Assembly (NCBI GenBank): GCA_001023535.1
Contig: CP011020.1
Span: forward strand, 5,020,501-5,084,500
DNA length: 64,000 bases
Reading direction: 5' to 3'
Origin: Pseudomonas chlororaphis
GTDB lineage: Bacteria > Pseudomonadota > Gammaproteobacteria > Pseudomonadales > Pseudomonadaceae
Position numbers and translations under genes: made by a program. The notes beneath the pieces were generated by a model that saw only the letters and a program-made list of their open reading frames with translations, searched no databases and was not told where the DNA came from. Below are positions 18,084-27,682 of this stretch, in pieces (within the stretch, counting starts at the first letter, position 1; every line of letters begins with the position of its first letter).

Positions 18084-18108
18084 ACCCGCTCCACCAGTTG
18101 GAGCGGGT
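18084..18108 (+). terminator. Hairpin terminator after DUF1652-like gene
   Basis: A 10-bp perfect stem (ACCCGCTCCA / TGGAGCGGGT) with a 5-nt loop begins 11 nt after the stop codon. The T-tract is poor. Confidence 0.7.
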
Positions 18109-18137
18109 CGCGTCACAGCCATCGCGTTCCCCTAACC

Positions 18138-18234
18138 CCCCTGTGGGAGCGAGCTTGCTCGCGAAGGGGTCAGCTTGGCCGCCCTCTTACTGTCTGATCT
18201 ACCGCTTTCGCGAGCAAGCCCGCTCCCACAGGGG
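18138..18234. repeat. REPIN doublet (GTGGGAGCGAGCTTGCTCGCG family)
   Basis: Inverted arms CCTGTGGGAGCGAGCTTGCT.. and ..GAGCAAGCCCGCTCCCACAGG are separated by about 40 nt. This is the classical GTGGGAGC REP of fluorescent pseudomonads, distinct from the family around the autotransporter. It lies downstream of the UvrD-like helicase gene and the DUF1652-like gene. Confidence 0.85.
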
Positions 18235-18277
18235 CCGAGCCGATTGCAGTTGCTCCTCACCGCCCACTTGGCCTGCC

Positions 18278-20734
18278 TCAACCATTGCGGGCCCGCCGAT
18301 GGTCCGCAAAGAACGGTTTGCCCGTGCCGATACGATCCGAAGCCTTGGGGGCGTTCGCCGCCTGGCCATCCGGGGCATCGACATACCAGTAGCAGTGCTG
18401 CACCGCGCGGGTGATGCCCACATACGCCAGGCGCAGGATCTCGTCCTTTTGCGCAGTGTCGTAGGGTTCGGTATCGCCGTCGTGGCCCAGCCCGGCCATT
18501 CGGTAGACTTGGTTCTTGTAGGGCGACCGGGTCAGGTGCTGGCAATCGCCTAGCAGGAACACCGCATCAGCCTGTAACCCCTTGGCGCTGTGATAGGTCA
18601 TTTGCCTGAGCCGTCGTGTTTCGTACGGCAAGCTAGAATCCACATTAACAGTTGGCGAAATATACTTTTCAATCAATGATTTATCGCTACTTTTTCGATA
18701 CAACATCAAGATTGAATCGCCCTTTTGATAGTGTTCTTCAAGCCGCCGAGCCAGGCCTTCGTCATCCCGATCCAACACGTTGACCGGGCTCAACGATCGA
18801 GGCTGGCCGCTCGCCTTGGCCTTTTTCCCGGGGATCGCGGCGGCCGCTCGCACGATGTGCTCAGCGGCATCGATGATGTGCTGATGACTGCGGTAGTTAT
18901 CGGTCAGCATCACCCGCGTGGTCGCCGGCGACGGGAACTGCTTGTTGAACGCCATGAAAAAGCTTGGCGAACTGCCGCGCCAGCCATAAATCGATTGCCA
19001 ATCATCACCGACGCACAGCAACGAAGAACGCTGGGCGCCGCGCCCCACGTGCATCGCCGGGCCTCGGCTGCGCACTTCGCGAAGGCTGGCGCGCAACCAG
19101 GAGACGATTTGCGGCGAAACGTCCTGGAACTCGTCGATCATCAAGTGCGACAGGGGCCTGAGCATGCTGTCGCTCAATAGCTTGAAGTTTTCCGGCGTCT
19201 GCTCGCTGAACAACGCGAACATCCGGTTGTAGGTCATGATCGGTGGCGACTGGTCCAGCAGGTGATCCTCGAAAGCCCGCCAGTAGCGGCTCAATGCCTC
19301 GAAGAAGTAACGGTCAGGGTCATCCTGGGCAAACGACATCCGCCCCACGGCATCCGGTACATCCAGGCCAAGGTTCTCGATAAAACCTGCGGCGGCGACA
19401 AAACAGTCCAGCAACGGCGCCGAGGCCAGTTCGCCCTTGACCTTGTAATCGAAGCCGGGACCGGCGCTGGCATCCCCCGCCAGCGAAGCCAGAACACGCT
19501 TGGATGACTCATAGCTTTCAATCCAAATCAAAGGCTTACGACAGAAAGCTTGAAATAAGGTGCGCTTTACCGCCCACTCGGCGCGCACACTCAGCTTGGC
19601 CCCCGGACGGCTCAGGCGAGCATCTTCCCGCGGATCGAAACCCAGCACGACCCAAGCATCCAAGGACGGGATGTAGCCGTGGCAGCGAAAGGTCGAGCCG
19701 TTGATTTCAAAGGCTTGCCGCTTCGACTCGACGCCTTTGATAGGCCAGGCGCCGGCGCGCACCCACAAGTCTTCGATCGCGTCACACAACGCCTCATCGC
19801 GCTGGGCCGCCAACTCGGTCACGGCCACACGTTTTTGCACGTCCGGGTGATCGCGCTCCAGTTCCTTGAGTTGCAGCGCATGCCGGGACAGCGGCTTGAT
19901 CAGCTCACGAAATCGCTCGTCCCGTTGGTAAAGCCGGTGGTAGCAGGCATTGAGATGCTGGCGCTGGACATCATTGATGCGCAAATCAAAGGGGTTGCCC
20001 TGCCCATCGTCGTCATTCACCTCGCGGTGACTGAGGGCCTCGAACGCTTGAAGGCGCTCGAACCCGGGCAGGCTGCGGACCATCGGCAAGATCCGCGAGT
20101 GGAAGGTGCGCACGAGGTCACGCGCCTGCTTGAGGCTGATCGCACGCCCCCAGAGGCCAAATACGTCGATCAGCTTCTGGATGAAGTCCTTGCGCGACTC
20201 CCGGGTAAACGTCACCACGGTCATCGAGTCCAATTCGAAACTCAGGTAATGCACCAGCAACAGGATGCGCAGCACCAGCGTCGTGGATTTGCCCGCGCCC
20301 GCCCCGGCGACCACCGAGGTCGAGGGGGTGTCACTGAAAATCATTTTCCATTGCGCGGCGCTGGGTTGCCCATGGGCCGGCAGCAACCGGGCGACATCGG
20401 CCTTGATACGCTTCTTCAATTCGGCGTTCAACGGCAGGCGCCAGTCATCGAACAGCGAGTCATCGACCTGCGGGGCCGGGTGCTCCGTGCTGCGGGAATC
20501 ACGGATCAACAGGACCTGGCGTCCATCTTCCAGCCCTTCTTTATAGCCATAGTCAAAACCGGCGGTATGGCCGCTGCGAAACCCGTCGGCCTGGCCGTGC
20601 AGCCAGGAACTGCGGTGCTGGGCTCGAAGCCGTGTCAGGCCATGACCAAAAAACCGCGCCGCCAGGCGTTTAAGCCACGGCATCTGCGCAAGAGGCAAGA
20701 GATCGGGAGGAAGATCGGGAGTGTGTTGAGACAC
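18278..20734 (-). CDS. UvrD/Rep/HelD-like superfamily 1 DNA helicase
   Basis: This protein of about 818 residues carries the SF1A motifs in order: Walker A (VVAGAGAGKST), motif II (DEFQDVS), motif III (GDDWQSIYGWRG), motif V (YHSAKGLQADAVFLLGD) and motif VI (YVGITRA). An N-terminal extension of about 120 residues precedes the ATPase. Such enzymes translocate 3'-5' on DNA; the layout is closer to E. coli HelD (helicase IV) than to UvrD itself. GTG 20734 is preferred because GGAG lies 9 nt upstream; an ATG at 20782 would add 16 residues but has no well-placed ribosome site. Its biological role is unassigned. Confidence 0.85.
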   Translation of the reverse strand: MSQHTPDLPPDLLPLAQMPWLKRLAARFFGHGLTRLRAQHRSSWLHGQADGFRSGHTAGFDYGYKEGLEDGRQVLLIRDSRSTEHPAPQVDDSLFDDWRLPLNAELKKRIKADVARLLPAHGQPSAAQWKMIFSDTPSTSVVAGAGAGKSTTLVLRILLLVHYLSFELDSMTVVTFTRESRKDFIQKLIDVFGLWGRAISLKQARDLVRTFHSRILPMVRSLPGFERLQAFEALSHREVNDDDGQGNPFDLRINDVQRQHLNACYHRLYQRDERFRELIKPLSRHALQLKELERDHPDVQKRVAVTELAAQRDEALCDAIEDLWVRAGAWPIKGVESKRQAFEINGSTFRCHGYIPSLDAWVVLGFDPREDARLSRPGAKLSVRAEWAVKRTLFQAFCRKPLIWIESYESSKRVLASLAGDASAGPGFDYKVKGELASAPLLDCFVAAAGFIENLGLDVPDAVGRMSFAQDDPDRYFFEALSRYWRAFEDHLLDQSPPIMTYNRMFALFSEQTPENFKLLSDSMLRPLSHLMIDEFQDVSPQIVSWLRASLREVRSRGPAMHVGRGAQRSSLLCVGDDWQSIYGWRGSSPSFFMAFNKQFPSPATTRVMLTDNYRSHQHIIDAAEHIVRAAAAIPGKKAKASGQPRSLSPVNVLDRDDEGLARRLEEHYQKGDSILMLYRKSSDKSLIEKYISPTVNVDSSLPYETRRLRQMTYHSAKGLQADAVFLLGDCQHLTRSPYKNQVYRMAGLGHDGDTEPYDTAQKDEILRLAYVGITRAVQHCYWYVDAPDGQAANAPKASDRIGTGKPFFADHRRARNG

Positions 20735-20861
20735 GCGTAGGAACTCCGGTGTTCTGAAACATGGCAGACATGGTGTCTGCATTTGCCGTCAGGTTCCACC
20801 AGAAATCTTATTTGTCATGGGGTTAGGCGATGAAGTGAAAGGTATCTGGAGCTTTAAAGGC

Positions 20862-20955
20862 TTGTGTAGGGACGAGCCTGCTTGCGAAGGCGGTGCTTCA
20901 GTCGACATCTCTGTTGATGTACTACCACCTTCGCGAGCAAGCTCACTCCCACAGG
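20862..20955. repeat. Degenerate REPIN doublet
   Basis: A left arm TGTAGGGACGAGCCTGCTTG and a right arm CGCGAGCAAGCTCACTCCCA form an imperfect inverted pair about 90 nt long. It is a mutated member of the GTGGGAGC family and lies between pgm and the helicase gene, where it may help to end pgm transcription. Confidence 0.7.
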
Positions 20956-21011
20956 AGGCGGATTGGCGTCATGCCCGGGGAAGTCATCTTCCACAGGCAT
21001 GAACGCCCCAC

Positions 21012-22658
21012 TCACTGCCCGGAGATCGCCCCGTCCACCAGGGTTTGCGCTTCGGCCACCAGTTGTTTGAGGTGATCTTCACCAATGAAGCTCTCGGCGT
21101 AGATCTTGTAGATATCCTCGGTGCCCGACGGACGAGCCGCAAACCAGCCGTTTTCGGTCATGACCTTCAACCCACCGATGGCCTGGTCGTTGCCCGGCGC
21201 GTGGCTGAGGATGTTCTGGATCTTCTCGCCGGCCAGTTCGGTGGACGCCACCTGCTCCGGCGACAATTTGCTCAACAATGCCTTCTGCTGCGGGCTGGCC
21301 TTGGCGTCGACGCGCACCGAGAACGGTTCGCCCAACTCTTCGGTCAGGGCGCGGTAAGCCTGGCTGGGGTCACGACCGGTGCGAGCGGTCATTTCGGCCG
21401 CCAGCAGCGCCGGGATCAGGCCGTCCTTGTCGGTACTCCAGACGCCACCGTCCTTGCGCAGGAACGATGCGCCGGCGCTTTCTTCACCGCCGAAGCCCAG
21501 GGAGCCGTCAAACAGGCCATCGGCAAACCACTTGAAACCCACCGGCACTTCATAGAGGCGCCGCCCCAGGCGCTTGGCCACGCGATCGATCAGGCCGCTG
21601 CTGACCACGGTCTTGCCCACGGCCGCATCGGCGCGCCATTGCGGCCGGTTCTGGAACAGGTAGTCGATGGACACCGCCAGGTAGTTGTTGGGAGCCAGCA
21701 GGCCACCGGATGGCGTGACGATGCCATGGCGGTCATGGTCCGGGTCGCAGGCGAAGGCCACGTCGAAACGTTCCTTCAAGCCGATCAACCCTTGCATGGC
21801 GTGGCTGGAGGATGGATCCATGCGGATTTGCCCGTCCCAGTCGACGGTCATGAAGCGGAAAGTCGAGTCGACCTGGGTGTTCACCACGTCCAGGTCCAGG
21901 CGATAGTGTTCGGCAATCGCCGGCCAGTAGCGCACCCCGGCACCACCCAGCGGGTCGACGCCCAGGCGCAGACCCTCCGCGCGGATGGCATCGAAATCGA
22001 TGACGTTGACCAGGTCAGCCACGTAACTGTTGACGTAGTCGTGACGGTGGGTCGTGTCCGCCTTCAGGGCTTGTTCATAGCTGATGCGCTTGACCCCGGC
22101 CAACTCATTGGCCAGCAGCTCGTTGGCCTTGGCCTCGATCCATTTGGTGATGTGGGTGTCGGCCGGGCCGCCGTTGGTGGGGTTGTATTTATAGCCACCG
22201 CTTTGAGGCGGGTTGTGGGACGGCGTGATGACAATACCGTCCGCCAGCCCCGTGGTGCGGCCACGGTTGTAGCAAAGAATGGCGTGGGAAACCGCCGGTG
22301 TCGGGGTGTATTCGTCGCCCTCGGCGATCATCACGGTCACGCCGTTGGCGGCGAACACTTCCAGCGCGCTTGCGCCTGCCGGTGTCGACAGCGCGTGGGT
22401 ATCGATGCCAATGAACAGCGGCCCAGTGATGCCCTGGGCTTCGCGGTACAGGCAGATCGCCTGACTGATGGCCAGCACGTGCCACTCGTTGAACCCCAGG
22501 TCGAAGGAACTGCCACGGTGGCCGGAGGTGCCGAACGCCACGCGCTGGGTGGCAACCGATGCGTCGGGGCGGCCGGTGTAATAGGCCGTCACCAGTCGCG
22601 GGATATCGATCAACAACTCTGCCGGTGCCGGCTTGCCCGCAAATGGACTGACTGTCAT
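21012..22658 (-). CDS. pgm: Phosphoglucomutase, alpha-D-glucose phosphate-specific
   Basis: This 548-residue enzyme interconverts glucose 1-phosphate and glucose 6-phosphate and feeds glycogen, trehalose and envelope polysaccharide synthesis. The phosphoserine loop TPSHNPP, the metal loop DPDHDRHG and the C-terminal phosphate-binding segment [13 protein letters not shown] are all present. The N-terminus ([10 protein letters not shown]) is typical of the Pgm (not AlgC) branch, and the length matches the family. It is monocistronic. Confidence 0.96.
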   Translation of the reverse strand: MTVSPFAGKPAPAELLIDIPRLVTAYYTGRPDASVATQRVAFGTSGHRGSSFDLGFNEWHVLAISQAICLYREAQGITGPLFIGIDTHALSTPAGASALEVFAANGVTVMIAEGDEYTPTPAVSHAILCYNRGRTTGLADGIVITPSHNPPQSGGYKYNPTNGGPADTHITKWIEAKANELLANELAGVKRISYEQALKADTTHRHDYVNSYVADLVNVIDFDAIRAEGLRLGVDPLGGAGVRYWPAIAEHYRLDLDVVNTQVDSTFRFMTVDWDGQIRMDPSSSHAMQGLIGLKERFDVAFACDPDHDRHGIVTPSGGLLAPNNYLAVSIDYLFQNRPQWRADAAVGKTVVSSGLIDRVAKRLGRRLYEVPVGFKWFADGLFDGSLGFGGEESAGASFLRKDGGVWSTDKDGLIPALLAAEMTARTGRDPSQAYRALTEELGEPFSVRVDAKASPQQKALLSKLSPEQVASTELAGEKIQNILSHAPGNDQAIGGLKVMTENGWFAARPSGTEDIYKIYAESFIGEDHLKQLVAEAQTLVDGAISGQ

Positions 22659-22749
22659 GCAAAACCTCTGGATAGAGTGGCTCGGGAAATGGGATGCAGT
22701 TTACTGACAGTTCGACCATGGCGCGATGGGTTCGATCCATCACCCGCCA

Positions 22750-24147
22750 TTACGCGGGTTCGAGCCGCAGGGCATCGGCCAGTGCGCAGAGTGCCGCGTC
22801 CAGGTCCTGCGTGCCATTGAGGGCATGCGTCAGGCGCAGATGTTGTCCATACAGCCCCTGGAGGCTGAACAGTTCGCCAGGCGCGATGACGATGCGCTGG
22901 GCCAGCAGCCGCTGGAACACCCGCCGCAAGTCGACCTGCCGTGTCGACTGCAACCAGATCGTCGCCCCGCCCTGGGGCTCAGGCCAATGCAGGCTGTCCC
23001 CAAGCCGCTCGCGCAACAGCTGGTTTGCCGACACGGCGCTGTCGCGCAACAGGCGCCGCAACACCAGCAAGTGCTGGTCGACCCTGCCATTACTGTACAA
23101 ACGGGCGATGGCTTTCTGGCGAATGGGTGACAGGCGAAAAGCCCGTAACAGGAAATGGCGCTGCAGATGCAGGGTCAGCTGGCGCGACAGCACGTAGCCA
23201 TACGGTGCTTCCGGGCCGATGGTTTTCTCGAAAGTGGAATAGACGATCAGCCGATCGGGGTCGAGCAAGTCGCGAAACGGCACGGTGCCGGCTTCGAACG
23301 CCAGGTCGGTATAGCTGTCGTTCTCCAGCACCCAGGTCCCGTGCCGCTCCAGCAGCCGGGCGACGGCACGGCGGTTCTCGTCAGGCACGAGGGTCCCCCT
23401 GGGCATGTTCAGGATCGAAGACAGCATCACCAGGCACACCGTTTCGTTCACCAGCAAGTGTTCGAGCTGTTCAAGATCGAACCCCCCGGTGGCCTGAAGC
23501 GGCAGTTCGATGACGTTGACCCCGGCCGCCTGCAGCAGGCGCAGGACCGTCCAGTCGCAGGGTGATTCGATCAATACAGTGGCGTCCCGGAGCGCCAGCG
23601 CAGCGATCAGGATCTCCAGGACGCCCCGCAGGTCAGCGCCCAGATAGACGTCGTCGGCATTCCAGCATCGGGCCGGCGAAGAGGTGTAGCGGGCCGCCAG
23701 CGCCGTGCGTAACTCCAGCTCACCCCAGGGCTGCGAGGGCATTTGCGGGGAACGCGGGTACTGGCGCAGCAACTCGCGTTCGAGCAGCAACAGCGGACTG
23801 TCCAGCGGTTGCATGGACGCCGGCTCATCGGCACTGAGCACCCGCATGCCCGGCCGTCGCACATTGACGTACAGGCGCTCCAGCAGGTCGTCACCGCCCT
23901 CGAGGCTTGCGACGCAAGGCACCGGCAACGCGTAATAGCCGGATTTGGCGATCGAGTAGACCCGGCCCTCCTTCTCCAGCAATGAATACGCGTACTGGAT
24001 GGTGGAAATCGACACGTTCAGGCGCTCGGACAATTGCCGCAATGACGGCAGGCGCACCCGGGCATCGACCCCCATCTCGTTGATCAGCGTGGTCAGGTAC
24101 CGATAAACCGCCTGGTAGGCGAAGTCTGTCTCCCGGCAGCCCTTCAT
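22750..24147 (-). CDS. MocR-type (GntR winged helix + aminotransferase fold) transcriptional regulator
   Basis: The 465-residue protein has a GntR-like wHTH in residues 10-75 (LPSLRQLSERLNVSISTIQYAYSLLE) joined to a fold-type I PLP aminotransferase-like domain. The PLP lysine is probably the K in STFEKTIG; the upstream VLENDSYTDL holds the D/Y pair. MocR proteins use PLP and an amine or amino-acid ligand to control nearby operons. The target is unknown. It lies 96 bp downstream of the 496-residue unknown gene on the same strand, which it may regulate or be co-expressed with. Confidence 0.85.
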   Translation of the reverse strand: MKGCRETDFAYQAVYRYLTTLINEMGVDARVRLPSLRQLSERLNVSISTIQYAYSLLEKEGRVYSIAKSGYYALPVPCVASLEGGDDLLERLYVNVRRPGMRVLSADEPASMQPLDSPLLLLERELLRQYPRSPQMPSQPWGELELRTALAARYTSSPARCWNADDVYLGADLRGVLEILIAALALRDATVLIESPCDWTVLRLLQAAGVNVIELPLQATGGFDLEQLEHLLVNETVCLVMLSSILNMPRGTLVPDENRRAVARLLERHGTWVLENDSYTDLAFEAGTVPFRDLLDPDRLIVYSTFEKTIGPEAPYGYVLSRQLTLHLQRHFLLRAFRLSPIRQKAIARLYSNGRVDQHLLVLRRLLRDSAVSANQLLRERLGDSLHWPEPQGGATIWLQSTRQVDLRRVFQRLLAQRIVIAPGELFSLQGLYGQHLRLTHALNGTQDLDAALCALADALRLEPA

Positions 24148-24243
24148 GGCATCAGGCCCAGGCGGCGAGCCCTGCCCGGCCGTGCCGCAGCGCCCGGCGG
24201 CATGACGGGAAGCAGGGTGCAGGAAACCATCAAGCCTCGCTCC

Positions 24244-25734
24244 TCAATGCCGGGCCGAGCGTTCGCACAGGTCATCATCGCCCTGCTCGGCTTGTGCCGC
24301 GTCGGCACCGTCCAAGGCCTGTTGCAGGTCATGTTCGGGCTGGTTTTCCAGCCGTTCCGAGCGCGTGACGCTCGACCGATACAACGTACCGAGCACGTCC
24401 ATGGGCAAACCGCTGACATCGACCATCCAATGTGCCACCTGGTCGGCAATGGCCGCGCCCTGCATCGCCTTGTGCAGGTCCGGCATCGCCACCAGCATGC
24501 CCGGGTGGCAGCAGCGCAGGAAATGCTCCAGGCCCGCCCCCTCTTCCACGAATGGCGCAAACAGCATGCACACCAACTGCGTTTCGCTGAGCCCCATGAT
24601 TTTCTGCGCCTCCTGGGCGGCCTGGACACGGCGCTGCGGGATTTGCAGGGGCGAGCCGAACATCGCCTGCGCCTGCTCGCAGGCGTATTCCGGCAGTTGC
24701 TTGCGGTGCATGATCATCACCGCGCGCTGCGCGTAGTCCCCATACCCGGCTTCATAGCTGCGCCCATGCAGATAGCAGGCCTGCAAGCCATGCAAGTGCG
24801 CCGACAGCAGCGGGCTGAGGTATTCGTTCTCGGACGTCGACGGAATGAGGTTCTCGGTCTGCACCCGCAGGAATTCATTGAACAAAGGCCAATTGGTGCC
24901 TTCCAGACGATCGACGGTCAAGTCATCGATACCGATGTGCCCCACCCGCCGACAGGCCTCGAAGTGACCTTCCGGCTGCCACGGGACCAAGTGCTCGGGA
25001 CCGTAGACCTGCCCATAGAGCTCGCTGCCAAGGGTATCCAACTGGGCAAAGAGGCTGTCGAAACCGTTGCCGCTGTCGGCCACCAGGCCGATCTTGCCGG
25101 CCGCGCGCCGAAGCCCCGACATGAAGTTTTTCTGCTGGCGCGGCGTATCACTGCTGACCAGTGAATCCACCCCCGCTTCCCAGCGCGCCATGTGCCGATA
25201 GAACTCCGCCATGGCCAGGTAACCCTCGTCCCCGACCTCCAGGGGGCTGTCCACCGCACGCAGGTGCCCCAGCACCAGCATGTCCATGCGATTGGCTTCG
25301 TGTCCCGCCACCGACAGCGGCTGCGTGTGATTGAACGGCACCACCTCGCGATTATCGGCCATCAGCAGCTCGACCCGAGGGTCGTCATAGACGAACAGCG
25401 CGCTGTAGCAGCGATGGATGTTTTCCAGGGTGGCCTGGGTGGTCTGGCTCAGGCGAGGCGTGGCCACGCGCAAGGCGAAGGTCGCTGGATGCCGGCCTGC
25501 GATGCTCAACTGTGCGGCTCGCAGTGCCGTCAGCACATAGAAGCCATCCCGGCTGCCGTTTTGCACTGTCAACACGCGATAATCACCCATCCGATCGATG
25601 CCTCCGGCGGCGACAATTAAACGCTGGATCAACAACTGCAACGCGGTTCGTTCTGCCCGGGAATAAAAACCCAACAGTCGCTGCAATACTTGTTGATACA
25701 CGTGAGTCATTGCTTGCTCATGGATTGCACTCAT
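24244..25734 (-). CDS. Hypothetical protein of 496 residues, no family recognised
   Basis: I do not recognise this protein. It is soluble-looking, with no signal peptide or membrane segment, and of mixed alpha/beta composition. The C-terminal tail is acidic and Gln/Asp-rich (EHDLQQALDGADAAQAEQGDDDL). Clusters such as GYGDYAQRAVMIMHRKQLPEYACEQAQ suggest helical packing. Codon use is normal for the genome, so it is a genuine gene. The second of two nearby ATGs (25734) is chosen since AGG lies 9 nt upstream; ATG 25740 would add two residues. It precedes a MocR regulator, and its upstream region is an unusually long, AT-richer gap. Confidence 0.75.
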   Translation of the reverse strand: MSAIHEQAMTHVYQQVLQRLLGFYSRAERTALQLLIQRLIVAAGGIDRMGDYRVLTVQNGSRDGFYVLTALRAAQLSIAGRHPATFALRVATPRLSQTTQATLENIHRCYSALFVYDDPRVELLMADNREVVPFNHTQPLSVAGHEANRMDMLVLGHLRAVDSPLEVGDEGYLAMAEFYRHMARWEAGVDSLVSSDTPRQQKNFMSGLRRAAGKIGLVADSGNGFDSLFAQLDTLGSELYGQVYGPEHLVPWQPEGHFEACRRVGHIGIDDLTVDRLEGTNWPLFNEFLRVQTENLIPSTSENEYLSPLLSAHLHGLQACYLHGRSYEAGYGDYAQRAVMIMHRKQLPEYACEQAQAMFGSPLQIPQRRVQAAQEAQKIMGLSETQLVCMLFAPFVEEGAGLEHFLRCCHPGMLVAMPDLHKAMQGAAIADQVAHWMVDVSGLPMDVLGTLYRSSVTRSERLENQPEHDLQQALDGADAAQAEQGDDDLCERSARH

Positions 25735-26359
25735 AGCCATTTACCTGGAAATTCAACGGTCGGCGTCGCCTTCGCACCCACGGGCCGAGCGACGTATTGA
25801 TCTGGATAGATTGTTCTAGTGCTGCAAAGAGTATTAGCAGTACATTCAAGCCTTGCTTGATGTCATTATTTGATACATACGTTTGCGGATTCGCTCGCCG
25901 CCTTCAACCCGCCCCTGAAAGCCGCATGGGCACTGGACGTGGTTGATCCCCTAGCACGTCCTAGGAGATTTCCGACAACGTCCCACAGACAATGAGCACA
26001 TGAAATAAGGAACTTGCCGAACTTGAATCGACGCCCCACTACAACCGGCACGATTGACGATCGGTAGATAGGCTTACACCAAGTAAGGCTCAATGCACCT
26101 TGATTATAATTTGAAGGGCAACCCCCTTCGGAAAAGTTATACCACGCCACGACTTCTTCCTTGAGACGAAAACAAGCGTTCAATTATCAGGACTTAAACA
26201 ATGATTGGAAGATACAGATTAAGGACAAAAACCAGTTCAGATGCGGGCGGGCAAACAGATCAGAAAGAGACGGCCCCAGCCAGGGCACTTGGGCAGGCAG
26301 GTACCCGGCAACGAGACCGGCAGCACAGGAAGGAAAGGCAGGCGCTCAGGCCGTAGGCA
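25735..26359. other. Non-coding stretch of about 600 bp, AT-richer than surroundings
   Basis: No convincing gene on either strand. A 105-codon frame on the minus strand (25866-26183) has no recognisable domain and poor codon use. The region should contain the promoter of the 496-residue gene at its left end. A TCCTAGGA palindrome near 25960 is followed by TTTCCGACAACG, a possible regulator site, but I cannot assign it. Composition shifts near 26,220 to purine-rich G/A DNA. Confidence 0.5.
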
Positions 26360-26389
26360 GCGCAAGAGCCGGGACACTGACTCTTGCGC
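26360..26389 (-). terminator. Hairpin terminator after the quinone-oxidoreductase-like gene
   Basis: A 9-bp stem (GCGCAAGAG / CTCTTGCGC) with a 12-nt loop starts 10 nt beyond the stop codon on the minus strand. No strong T-tract. Confidence 0.55.
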
Positions 26390-26399
26390 GAGGCGTCGA

Positions 26400-27425
26400 T
26401 CAGGCAGGATCGACGACTTGGAGGGCAACACGTTCGCGGCAAGGACATTCGTCCATGTAGCGATGGGCTTCGACAAACTCGGTGAATGGGAAGATCCGGG
26501 TCTTGAGGGGCACCACCACGCGGTCTGCTGTCAGTTGGTTGATGTCGCGCAGGGCCCGTTGCAAAGCCACTTGGTCCTGGACGATGCCCAGTTCCGGCTT
26601 GCCGGTAAAGTTGCCGATGCAATGCACGAAGAACTGGATGTTCTTCTGGAACGCCGCACACGCCGGGAACGGCGTCTGGTTGCCGCCCTGCAGGCCATAC
26701 AGCACCAGGCTGCCACGCGGTGCCAGCACATCGCCGAGCAGCGACATCTGCGGCCCGCCGAGGCCGTCGAAGACCACGTCGACGCCACGGTTGTCGGTCA
26801 GCTTGTTGATTTGCATCAGCAAGTCCTGCTCCTCGGTGACGATGACCTTCTCGGCCCCCAGGGACAACAGGTATTCACGCTCGTCGGCCGTCTTGGTCGC
26901 CGCGATCACCCGCACGCCCAGGGCCTTGCCCAGTTGCACGAAGGACGGGCCGGCGCAGTGGCTGGCATCGGTGACCAGGGCGAACTGCCCCGGCTTGACC
27001 CGCGCCAGGTCGACGTAAGCGAAATAGGCGATCAGCAACGGCGTGTAGTGCACGGCCGCCTCGATCGGGCTGAGCACATCAGGGTAACGGGTCAGCGCGG
27101 TGCGCGGCAGCACGATGACTTCACCGTACACCGGATAATCGTTAGGGCTCTCGGCCGGGAAGCTGGCGACCTTGTCACCCACGACCAGGTCGTCGACACC
27201 CTCGCCCACGGCCGTGACCACACCGGCCATCTCATGGCCCAGTCCGGAAGGCAGGCGGGCCTGGGACGAAGCCAGGTTCTGGCGCCACAAGGTGTCGTAC
27301 CAACTGATGCCGATCGCTTCGACACGGACCTGCACTTCTCCTGGCGCAGGAAGAGCCGCCGCATGCTCTTCGCATTTGAGCACCTCGGCACCACCAAACT
27401 TGTGAAAACGGATCGTGCGGGACAT
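26400..27425 (-). CDS. Medium-chain dehydrogenase/reductase, quinone-oxidoreductase-like
   Basis: The 341-residue protein has the MDR layout: an N-terminal GroES-like domain (GLGHEMAGVVTAVGEGVDDLVVGDKVA) and a Rossmann domain. The structural-zinc Cys cluster is absent, as in QOR-type members. The expected glycine-rich nucleotide loop is atypical here: VTDASHCAGPSFVQLGKALG replaces the usual AxGGVG. This suggests altered NADPH binding, although the downstream ADEREYLLSLGA region is normal. ATG 27425 has GAGG 7 nt upstream. It is divergent from a LysR gene that may control it. The substrate is unknown. Confidence 0.85.
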   Translation of the reverse strand: MSRTIRFHKFGGAEVLKCEEHAAALPAPGEVQVRVEAIGISWYDTLWRQNLASSQARLPSGLGHEMAGVVTAVGEGVDDLVVGDKVASFPAESPNDYPVYGEVIVLPRTALTRYPDVLSPIEAAVHYTPLLIAYFAYVDLARVKPGQFALVTDASHCAGPSFVQLGKALGVRVIAATKTADEREYLLSLGAEKVIVTEEQDLLMQINKLTDNRGVDVVFDGLGGPQMSLLGDVLAPRGSLVLYGLQGGNQTPFPACAAFQKNIQFFVHCIGNFTGKPELGIVQDQVALQRALRDINQLTADRVVVPLKTRIFPFTEFVEAHRYMDECPCRERVALQVVDPA

Positions 27426-27682
27426 CGCAAACCTCGTCAAAGTAACCTCTAATGCCATGAACTCTATCCGGGCTTTGTACCCAAGACCATCAGTGGCTAT
27501 TAATAGTCGACATGCCTGTCATTGATTCCGCAGCAAGAAAATGAACCGTTCCTGTCGGCTTTATCCCTGGGAAACCCGAATTAGCCAGTGCAGAGTACCA
27601 GCCTTTCCCCGTAAGATTCATGCCGGCCATTGTTGCCATATGGCCGCCCACGTCAAGCTTACCGAATCAGCCAGGACCCCAG

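Noticed and set aside
25866..26183. 105-codon minus-strand frame in the 25.7-26.4 kb gap
   Set aside because: No recognisable domain, unusual composition and no convincing ribosome site; treated as non-coding.
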